DNA from: Victivallaceae bacterium
Lineage (GTDB): Bacteria; Verrucomicrobiota; Lentisphaeria; Victivallales; Victivallaceae
Direction of reading: 5' to 3'
DNA: 11,452 nucleotides
Assembly: GCA_028698975.1 (NCBI GenBank)
Contig: JAQVVK010000059.1
Span: forward strand, 1-11,452
Shown here: piece by piece, positions 1-6,560 of the stretch
How positions within the stretch are numbered: the stretch's first letter is position 1
Layout of the letters: every line of letters begins with the position of its first letter
Notes under the pieces: generated by a model
Seen by the model: the letters and a program-made list of their open reading frames with translations, nothing else
Databases searched by the model: none
What the model was told of the DNA's origin: nothing
Translations under genes and position numbers: made by a program

Positions 1-1061
1 TTACCGTATCGACCGGAACCCCGGAAATCACCGCGAAGAAACTGAATGTCCACACCGTACCGCTGTACGGCTTTACGCCGGACAGCCGGCCGGCGACCGA
101 ATTTGAGGATTTCATTCGCGGATTCGCCCTCTACATCTGGGCCGGCGCAACCGGTTTATCAGATTATCCGCAGCTGTCATGCGAACTGCTCGAATACGCG
201 CAAAAAGCCGGGGTTCGCTGCGTTGTCTGGGGCGTCGGCATGAACGACCGTCTGAACCCGGCCTTTTTCCGGCTCGGCGGCAAACGACTCATGATCGCGC
301 AAAAGTTAGGCTTGGTCGATTTCTTCGAACGCCGCCGGGAGACCCTTATGCGCAAGCGCATTGTCCAGACACTCCGCGGGTGCGATCTGGTAATACTGCG
401 CGACAAGGAGTCCCTGGCGGAAGTCCAGAAGTCCGACAGCATAAAGCAAGCCTCGTACGGAGCCGATTCCGCCATCATACAGGAAGACGCACCAACTTCG
501 ATCCTGCCGTCGCCGGGGCTCGCAAGCGCCACCGTCGGCATCTGTATTTCCGCGCAAAACACCTTGAAACAACTTCATGAATTTGCCGATTACATTGATA
601 ATCTCATCGAGATTGCCAACTGCCGGGTGGTCTTCATACCGATGAACCCGGTCACCGACCGTCGGCTGCTGGAGCATCTGCGCATGTCGATCCGCCACCC
701 CGAGAGCACCGTGATGTTCGAGGGCGTCGAGCCGGACGAAGTACAGCGTGCCGCCGGAGAATGCGACCTCATCATCAGCAGCCGTCTGCATTTGATGATA
801 CTCGGGCTGAATCACCTGATACCGGCAATCGGCATCGCTCGCGGCAGCAAGATCGCCAACTTTTTGAATCAGTTCGATCTGCCGGTGGCCGGCAGCACCG
901 ACGAGTGCGACTTTGCCATCCTGCATAAATACACGGCCGAACTGCTCAAACAGCGTACGGAGTTCAAACTGCGCGCAGCCTCGCCCCGTCAGGCCATGCT
1001 CGACTCACTGGCGGCGGCCGAGCGACGCCTTGCGGCGTTTTCGGAAATATGTCATCACTGA
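1..1061 (+). CDS. Polysaccharide pyruvyl transferase family protein (5' end missing)
   Basis: The frame is open from the left edge (first complete codon at position 3) to a TGA at 1059-1061, giving 352 visible residues; the true start lies outside the window. Family enzymes usually transfer pyruvyl from phosphoenolpyruvate to sugars of cell-surface polysaccharides, although some members act differently. Visible family hallmarks, numbered from the first codon, are VVWGVGMND (about 74-82), DLVILRDKES (about 128-137), a GADSAI segment (about 153-158) resembling the family's conserved ADP motif, and SSRLHLMI (259-266) followed by PAIGIARGSKIANF, which matches the C-terminal conserved block of PF04230. 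There is no methionine before codon 80, which argues that the gene really extends upstream. It converges on the minus-strand exopolysaccharide operon and overlaps its last gene by 57 bases. A role in modifying the same polymer is inferred from position only. The substrate cannot be told. Confidence 0.85.
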   Translation, partial: TVSTGTPEITAKKLNVHTVPLYGFTPDSRPATEFEDFIRGFALYIWAGATGLSDYPQLSCELLEYAQKAGVRCVVWGVGMNDRLNPAFFRLGGKRLMIAQKLGLVDFFERRRETLMRKRIVQTLRGCDLVILRDKESLAEVQKSDSIKQASYGADSAIIQEDAPTSILPSPGLASATVGICISAQNTLKQLHEFADYIDNLIEIANCRVVFIPMNPVTDRRLLEHLRMSIRHPESTVMFEGVEPDEVQRAAGECDLIISSRLHLMILGLNHLIPAIGIARGSKIANFLNQFDLPVAGSTDECDFAILHKYTAELLKQRTEFKLRAASPRQAMLDSLAAAERRLAAFSEICHH

Positions 1062-2348
1062 AATGACCGCAAATATCAGCATTAACTGATAGAAGTTGTG
1101 GTATTGCTTGAGTACCCACTCCATGGTCGACTGGATATAATTGGCACTCAATCCGCCGAAAATACCGGCGGCAACGCCGAACCCCGGTAAATGCCGGTAG
1201 GCGAAAAGGTTTTGGATGTTGGCCAAGTAAAAACTCAAAAGCCAAAGCAGCAACGCAGCCATGGTTATCCAGCCGCACTCTGCCGCCACCATGAGATAGA
1301 TCGTTTCGACCAAACCGCCTTGCTTATCTTCCAGGGCGGCGCGATTGGTTTGATCCTGATAATGCTCATAACTGTAATCATACTGCGGGCCGGATTTACT
1401 GCTGAAATTGTTGAGTCCGACGCCCCAAGTCTTGTCATTGGCCATTCGCACGGCGGCCAACGCCATTTCCACCCGGGTCCTTTTCGAGGCGGTAGGCGCA
1501 AACAGAAAACGGTGTATGATGCGCGGAGCCGCAATCGACAACGGTATCGAACCGGCCAAAATAAGCAAAGCGAGCAACCTCCACTTGCGTACCGAAAATC
1601 CGCCGATCAAAAAAGAAACCGCCACCGTAAGCATCACGCCGAAGCAAAAACAGGCCAGCCCGCCGCGTGAAAGAGTGAAGATGACCAACACCGCGTTAAA
1701 CGCCAATGCAGCAAGCCCCAGCCAGATGTCGCGTCGGGTCTGCAACTCGTTGAACAGGATGCCGGTGACGACACAGCCGAACATCGACGCAAAGAGAGCC
1801 AATGAGTTCTGATGGGGCATCGTGCTCGGTATCTGATAGTAGCCTCCTGTAATATATTTCTGCTTAATGCCAAAGGCAAACATCAGCACCGCAATGGCTA
1901 AAATAATATAAAACAGCGGCCACAGTGATTTTTTCCAAACCAAATAGTTGTAAACGGTCACAAAATAAAAATACATCATGACCATTTTAAGCACTTCAAA
2001 CCATGAAGGCAGCGGCAATGCGCTGTTGCGCAGCGAAACGCAGCTCAACCCGAAATAGATCCAGTAAAAAAACCACCCCGGCGGGAAAAACGTGGTTTTG
2101 ATCTTCGAATTCAGCCACATTCCGCCCAGCGTCATCATCATCAGAAAATCGGTCAGATAAAAGGCAAACCCGCGTGAAGTGCCGCGAAAATCCGGCAACG
2201 GGGCCATGTGTATCACGATCGGACAGCTGATAAAGAAAACCATGGCAAAAAAGGTGTTGTCAAGATTGCGCCCGCCTTTGCGGGCATAGGCAATCCCGAT
2301 CGGCACAACCACCAGAAAGGCGAAGCAAAAAACCAGGGCTTTCAGCAT
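1005..2348 (-). CDS. O-antigen ligase / Wzy polymerase-like membrane protein
   Basis: This is a 447-residue polytopic inner-membrane protein with roughly ten or more hydrophobic segments, last gene of the operon. The Wzy_C/WaaL-type signature is present: a long hydrophobic N-terminal half, TLSRGG (225-230), then a large periplasmic loop with R292, WGVGLNNF (308-315), and a helix starting at VETIYLMVAAECGW (347-360). This arrangement is typical of O-antigen ligases and of polymerases that join lipid-linked repeat units. Next to Wzz- and Wza-type genes, a polymerase (Wzy) role is the more likely one, but sequence alone does not separate ligase from polymerase. The ATG is three bases after the TGA of the export gene (TGA-AAA-ATG), so translation is probably coupled; I see no clear Shine-Dalgarno. 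The basic C-terminal tail (residues 430-447) is encoded inside the convergent pyruvyl transferase gene. No intrinsic terminator follows. Confidence 0.85.
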   Translation of the reverse strand: MLKALVFCFAFLVVVPIGIAYARKGGRNLDNTFFAMVFFISCPIVIHMAPLPDFRGTSRGFAFYLTDFLMMMTLGGMWLNSKIKTTFFPPGWFFYWIYFGLSCVSLRNSALPLPSWFEVLKMVMMYFYFVTVYNYLVWKKSLWPLFYIILAIAVLMFAFGIKQKYITGGYYQIPSTMPHQNSLALFASMFGCVVTGILFNELQTRRDIWLGLAALAFNAVLVIFTLSRGGLACFCFGVMLTVAVSFLIGGFSVRKWRLLALLILAGSIPLSIAAPRIIHRFLFAPTASKRTRVEMALAAVRMANDKTWGVGLNNFSSKSGPQYDYSYEHYQDQTNRAALEDKQGGLVETIYLMVAAECGWITMAALLLWLLSFYLANIQNLFAYRHLPGFGVAAGIFGGLSANYIQSTMEWVLKQYHNFYQLMLIFAVISVMTYFRKRRKASLGRRQ

Positions 2349-2351
2349 TTT

Positions 2352-3407
2352 TCAGTCTGCATTGAAGTAGCCGGACGGGCTGCCAAACGGCCCCGCCAAC
2401 ATATTCAAACCCTGCAATGTCGGCACGATCTGCCGCACGATAACGTTCCATGACGCCAAGCCGTGCTTCGGCAAATAGATGATGTCGTTGGCCTGCAGCG
2501 GGAAATCCATGGTGCGCCCGTTAAGAATATTGTCGATATTGACCCGGTACAGCACCGGATGCACCAGTCCGCCGCGAATCACATTGACATATGCGCTGTG
2601 CTCGTTGGTGATGCCGTGAGCGTAAATGACCGCCTTGACCAAAGTCATGCCCTCCTTGAACCCGACATAGGTCGCACCGGAAACTTCGCCAATGACAAAC
2701 ACCATGGTCCCCATCTGCGACGGGATATAGATGTAATCGCCATTGACCAGCGGTATATTGTGCAAAGTGTCGCCCTGTTCAAGGGCTTTGGCAAAATTTA
2801 CCGGCAACACTTCGCCGTTACGCACCAGCATGGCGTTGTCAAGGTCGGCCAACTCCGACGTGTCGCCATTGAACATACCCACCGACAATCCGCCGGCCAT
2901 GGCGATCGCATCGGTCAGCCGGGTAATACCGGCAATATTATAACGACCAGCCTTATTGATTTTGCCGATAATAGTGAAAGTATAGCCGTGTATCTGCTCC
3001 GGCACCATGGAAACGATCGGATTGCGCAAATACTTTTTGAACGCCTCCGTCAACGCCGCCGTAGCCTCCGGGATCGTCATGGCACCAACCCGCACCGGCC
3101 CGGCCAAAGGCAGACTGATATAGCCGTCAGGAGTAATAACGGTATTTTTGATCTCAAGCTCCGGGTGCTCATAGACCGTGACGGTAAAGCGATCCTCGGC
3201 CGTAATCCGATAATCTTCCGGCGTCGGTTTCTGAAGAGCTTTGAGCTGATCGGTGCGATCCACCTCGGTCTGTTTGTTGTCGGTCGGCAATATCATCGTT
3301 TCGGCCGGTATCGACACTGGTGCGAAAATCTCCGTACAACCGCCGGCCAGCAAAATTGCGCCGGCCGCAATCAATAAGGTGAGCGAATTTTTGAGTTTTG
3401 TCGTCAT
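2352..3407 (-). CDS. Wza-type polysaccharide export lipoprotein (Poly_export + SLBB)
   Basis: The 351-residue product begins with a lipoprotein signal peptide (KLK, then a hydrophobic stretch, then LLAGGC with the lipidated Cys at 24). A Poly_export domain follows at about 63-136, recognisable from YRITAEDRFTVTVYEHPEL and TPDGYISLPLAG. Two SLBB-type beta-grasp domains lie at about 142-230 (ending NGDYIYIPS) and 233-313 (FVIGEVSGATYVG to ANDIIYLPKHG). The last 35 residues contain a helix-prone stretch that could be the outer-membrane pore helix seen in Wza. The protein would form the outer-membrane channel for the polymer and meet the Wzz-type protein in the periplasm. I chose the ATG at 3407, which overlaps the upstream stop as TGATG. 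The in-frame TTG one codon earlier adds nothing. Function by family is secure; the polymer is unknown. Confidence 0.93.
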   Translation of the reverse strand: MTTKLKNSLTLLIAAGAILLAGGCTEIFAPVSIPAETMILPTDNKQTEVDRTDQLKALQKPTPEDYRITAEDRFTVTVYEHPELEIKNTVITPDGYISLPLAGPVRVGAMTIPEATAALTEAFKKYLRNPIVSMVPEQIHGYTFTIIGKINKAGRYNIAGITRLTDAIAMAGGLSVGMFNGDTSELADLDNAMLVRNGEVLPVNFAKALEQGDTLHNIPLVNGDYIYIPSQMGTMVFVIGEVSGATYVGFKEGMTLVKAVIYAHGITNEHSAYVNVIRGGLVHPVLYRVNIDNILNGRTMDFPLQANDIIYLPKHGLASWNVIVRQIVPTLQGLNMLAGPFGSPSGYFNAD

Positions 3408-5452
3408 CAAATCACCAATGAGTAATTTTTAACGTTCACTTCTTCCATCAACGCGCAAACATTGCGGACGGAACTCTCCCGCAACGGCACCAAAATGCGC
3501 TGCAATTCAAATTTATCGGTCTTGCCATAGCGCACCGGGATAACCGTCATATCCGAAAACTTGCATATTTCGACAAACAACTGCTGGTTCAATTCATGTT
3601 CAAACAGGTCGATCAGCACAATATTGTAGTCGGCGTGAGTCAACTTAGTCTGACGCAGACGCGCAACATTAGGCGGAGACAAAAATGCCATGTCGTCCAA
3701 CAGGAAAAACAATTCTCCTTTGTCGCTGGGCTTCGGCATCTCATCGGTCAAGCCGTAAAAAAAGTCATTGGCCAGATGGGTACAGTCATCGCCGTGACAC
3801 TCAGACACAAACTTGAGCACCAGCACCCGGAGGTTGCGCACGTCGAGCAGCTCAAGCAAATCCTTTTGAAGCTGAAGATTAAGATCGTCCTGACTCTGCG
3901 GAGCCACCGAAATAATCACCGGCTGCTTGGTGTCGCTCAACTTCTCCTCCGCGTTGGTCACAGTACCCAGGAGCGAACTATAAAACACCGCCCGTTTTTC
4001 CGAATTAAGTTCCGGGATAGCCCCCAGCATCGGTATATCCAGCGCCTTTTCAATATCAGCGCGCGACCGTATTTTCAGGTTTTTCAGCTCCAGCAGCAGC
4101 ACCACAAAAATCGTTAATGCAAATGTGGCAGCCCCGGCCCCGGCGGTCTTGATAAGCCGTTTGGTCGGCGTCGGTCCGCCGGCGGCAATCGCCTTCTCAT
4201 ATATACTTATATCGGAAAATGAGCGTTCCAAAAACATTTCGAGCGACTTGCGCTTGGCTTCGATCCGGTTAAGCAAGGATTTCTTGTTGGCAATATTTTC
4301 ATCGATCGACTTGAATTTCGGCAGAAGTTCGTTCATTTCGAGCCGTCTTGAGCGAAGCTCGGCCAGACGTTGCTCATATCCTTTGAGCGCACTTTCGCCG
4401 CCGGCGATGTCAAGCTCAAGTTTGAGCATCTCGGTACGGAGACTTGTATAGACCGGGTTGCGGCCGAACACAACTTTTTGCCGAGACATCGTTTTTTTGT
4501 CGCGTTCAATCTCTACTTTGAGTGCGTCAATGTGCTGCAACGCCTTTAATATGATCGGGTTTTCTTCGGTGTATTGCTGGCGCAAGCGAGCCAATTCCAA
4601 CTTTTTATCCTCAAATTCACGCTCACGCCCCACGTTTTCTTCGGAATACATCTCCACCTCTTTTGGGGTGGCTTCCAGTGTTGCCCGCACATTGGCCAGC
4701 TTGCTTTTGCAGGAATCCTGTTTGGCGTTTTCGATCTGCATCGAATTTTCCAGACTGGCAATCTGGCTGCCCAGCAACCCGAGTTCGCTTTCGACCGACA
4801 CAATGCCCAGCTTGGCACTCATCTCATTACGGCGGGTCTGCGCAAGATTGATCTCGCTTATCAGACTGGAACGATTGTTTTCGAGCGTATCGAGAATATC
4901 CACCAGATTGTTGCGGATCACGTACTTATAGTCCTCGACAAAAACACTGGCCTGCGTATTGGCGATTTTGGCCGACAGCTCCGGGTCGCCGGTTTCGGCG
5001 GTTATGTAGATATAATTTGACCGTTTGGCGGCCTGCTTGATCGACAAACACCCAAACAACTGCCCCGGCGTCATATGCAACCCCAGCCGGTCGATAGTCT
5101 GCTGGAGATTGTTGCGGGACATGATCATGTTCAATATCACCGCCATCTGAATCGGAGAATACCCGTCAGGCATACCGTTGTTACTGGAGTTTTGCACCTC
5201 GTAGCGCACCAACGCGCAACTGCTGGTATAAACCGGCTTGGTAAACGCATATACATATATAAAGGTAAACAAGGCCACTCCGGCCGGGATTGCAACAATG
5301 TACTTCCAGCGGGCAATGAGTGCAAATACCCAAAGTCGATGATCGCGTTTGAGTATATTCAAGGAGAAATGACCGATCGCAAGACCGCCGCCATCGGAGG
5401 CGGTCTCCACGGCTGCGGCAGAGCGGCCGGTATTTTCGCTATCCAGTATCAT
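3407..5452 (-). CDS. Wzz-type polysaccharide co-polymerase with degenerate BY-kinase domain
   Basis: The product has 681 residues. A Wzz domain starts with a membrane segment at about 49-70 (IVAIPAGVALFTFIYVYAF). A long periplasmic coiled-coil region spans about 185-410 and includes the EENPII element (296-301) typical of GNVR-type chain-length proteins. A proline-containing stretch (GGPTPTKR, 425-432), a second membrane helix (about 436-456) and the common LGAIPEL (476-482) lead into a cytoplasmic domain at about 505-681. That domain has the fold order of bacterial tyrosine kinases, but the P-loop position reads SVAPQSQDDLN (515-525) with no GK[ST], and the Walker A' aspartate is missing (VLVLKFVSE). 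Only the Walker B-like YNIVLIDL (609-616) remains. There is no C-terminal tyrosine cluster. The protein should set chain length and couple to the exporter but is unlikely to bind ATP in the usual way. Its start follows the upstream stop by 10 bases with a weak ribosome binding site. Confidence 0.9.
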   Translation of the reverse strand: MILDSENTGRSAAAVETASDGGGLAIGHFSLNILKRDHRLWVFALIARWKYIVAIPAGVALFTFIYVYAFTKPVYTSSCALVRYEVQNSSNNGMPDGYSPIQMAVILNMIMSRNNLQQTIDRLGLHMTPGQLFGCLSIKQAAKRSNYIYITAETGDPELSAKIANTQASVFVEDYKYVIRNNLVDILDTLENNRSSLISEINLAQTRRNEMSAKLGIVSVESELGLLGSQIASLENSMQIENAKQDSCKSKLANVRATLEATPKEVEMYSEENVGREREFEDKKLELARLRQQYTEENPIILKALQHIDALKVEIERDKKTMSRQKVVFGRNPVYTSLRTEMLKLELDIAGGESALKGYEQRLAELRSRRLEMNELLPKFKSIDENIANKKSLLNRIEAKRKSLEMFLERSFSDISIYEKAIAAGGPTPTKRLIKTAGAGAATFALTIFVVLLLELKNLKIRSRADIEKALDIPMLGAIPELNSEKRAVFYSSLLGTVTNAEEKLSDTKQPVIISVAPQSQDDLNLQLQKDLLELLDVRNLRVLVLKFVSECHGDDCTHLANDFFYGLTDEMPKPSDKGELFFLLDDMAFLSPPNVARLRQTKLTHADYNIVLIDLFEHELNQQLFVEICKFSDMTVIPVRYGKTDKFELQRILVPLRESSVRNVCALMEEVNVKNYSLVI

Positions 5453-5462
5453 AAGCTTTTTA

Positions 5463-6560
5463 TCAATTCATGCGTTGCCATAAGGCGATAAACCGCTCCG
5501 TGGTTAAACTGCCGGATTTTTCCACCAGCCGGCGGTATGACCGATCCAATTTTTTTATAATATACGTTGTATCAGAATTTTTTTCAACTAATTTTTCAAT
5601 TAAAATTCCACTCAATCTTAAACGTGTGGTAAAAAACAGATGTTTTATGTCAAAAAATCGAAAGAACAGTATTGATTTTGCCAAATCACGCAGCCGGTTC
5701 AAGAAAGTCCCGTCATAACGACCACCGCCATGCGCAAGGAAATCAGCGAATTCGTCAAGCAATTCATTGACGACAACTTTCTGACGGGCGGCCAACACTT
5801 CACGCGGCGGCGGCTCGGCCGACGGAGCATATTTAAATTCAAGTGCCGCCCGGTACGAGATCAAAGCCGTTTCCGAAAAATCGGGTTCATGCTCAAGCGC
5901 GTTCAACCGCTCCGGCCCATGCTGCAAATAACCACCCCGGGCAATCAAAAAAGCATCACCGACCGCTTGCGCCGCCTTGTTTTGATTGCGGTTGACGAAA
6001 TCCGCCGCCTCGCGGTCAAAATGCACGGATTCAAGTTTTTGCTGCGACATGAGCAGCCCAGCTCCGCGATTGAGCAGCAATCGCAGCCCCTCCGACTTGG
6101 GCAGCCGGTTCAACGGGATTGGGCGGATCATCGCGATCACGGCGGCACAGTCACCCCATACCGGCCGCCAGCCCAGCCGCAACTCCTGATACATCAGCGT
6201 GGCGGAGAGTTTTTTGAGGTCTCCAAGGCGGGTCAACGGCCCGAACTCCACTTCAACATGATGCTCTTGAGACAACGCGGCCCCAAGTCGATCAAGTTCT
6301 TCGCGCCAAATACGGGCAGCTCCGGCCGACATGTGATTGTCGACAAAGACAAACAGATCAAGGTCGTTGTAAAGGCGTTCCCCGCCATCCGGCAGCCGCA
6401 GTATGCCTCCCTCGCTGCGGCCGTATCCGCCGCCAAGCACTATCGCGGCAAGTTTCGCTCCGCCGTGACACGGCATGTCATCAACCGCACGAGAGACGGC
6501 GGCTGCGATCTCGTCGATCTCCCGCTCAAGAAGCGGGGAGTCGTGCCGACAGCCCCGCAT
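5463..6560 (-). CDS. Pol-beta-type nucleotidyltransferase protein of unknown role
   Basis: The 365-residue soluble protein has a pol-beta/MNT-type nucleotidyltransferase core near its N terminus: GGGYGRSEGG (43-52), then NDLDLFVF (65-72) providing the paired acidic residues of the hG[GS]...D-h-[DE] signature, and VEVEF (102-106) at the position of the third carboxylate. The active site therefore looks intact. The remaining 250 residues look mostly helical, including LRLLLNRGAGLLMSQ (159-173), and I do not recognise them as a named domain. The gene sits between the pseudo-sugar-transferase fusion and the Wzz gene. Its ATG overlaps the upstream stop as TGATG, with GAAGG 10 bases ahead. The target is unknown; transfer of a nucleotide to a protein or small molecule is possible, and placement suggests a link to polysaccharide assembly. 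The last third of the gene is distinctly AT-rich compared with the rest. The nucleotidyltransferase fold is well supported; the role is not. Confidence 0.8.
   Translation of the reverse strand: MRGCRHDSPLLEREIDEIAAAVSRAVDDMPCHGGAKLAAIVLGGGYGRSEGGILRLPDGGERLYNDLDLFVFVDNHMSAGAARIWREELDRLGAALSQEHHVEVEFGPLTRLGDLKKLSATLMYQELRLGWRPVWGDCAAVIAMIRPIPLNRLPKSEGLRLLLNRGAGLLMSQQKLESVHFDREAADFVNRNQNKAAQAVGDAFLIARGGYLQHGPERLNALEHEPDFSETALISYRAALEFKYAPSAEPPPREVLAARQKVVVNELLDEFADFLAHGGGRYDGTFLNRLRDLAKSILFFRFFDIKHLFFTTRLRLSGILIEKLVEKNSDTTYIIKKLDRSYRRLVEKSGSLTTERFIALWQRMN
5559..5587 (-). promoter_or_regulatory. Candidate internal promoter ahead of the Wzz-type gene
   Basis: Inside the AT-rich 3' part of the pol-beta nucleotidyltransferase gene, TTGAAA (5582-5587) and TATATT (5559-5564) lie 17 bases apart. 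These are the same hexamers and spacing as in the LysM promoter. It is about 107 bases before the Wzz-type start and could let wzz, wza and wzy be expressed separately from the first three genes. AT-rich DNA makes chance matches more likely. Confidence 0.35.

Noticed and set aside
1062..1130. Intrinsic terminator after the pyruvyl transferase gene
   Set aside because: Only a weak GGTA/TACC pairing is present and no U-run follows it.
2463..3377. Plus-strand open frame of 304 codons opposite the export gene
   Set aside because: It is rich in His, Arg and Gln and has no family features. The minus strand encodes a clear Wza-type protein here.
3408..3410. TTG start for the export lipoprotein one codon before the ATG
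   Set aside because: The adjoining ATG forms the TGATG junction and gives a standard signal peptide; the extra residue has no support.
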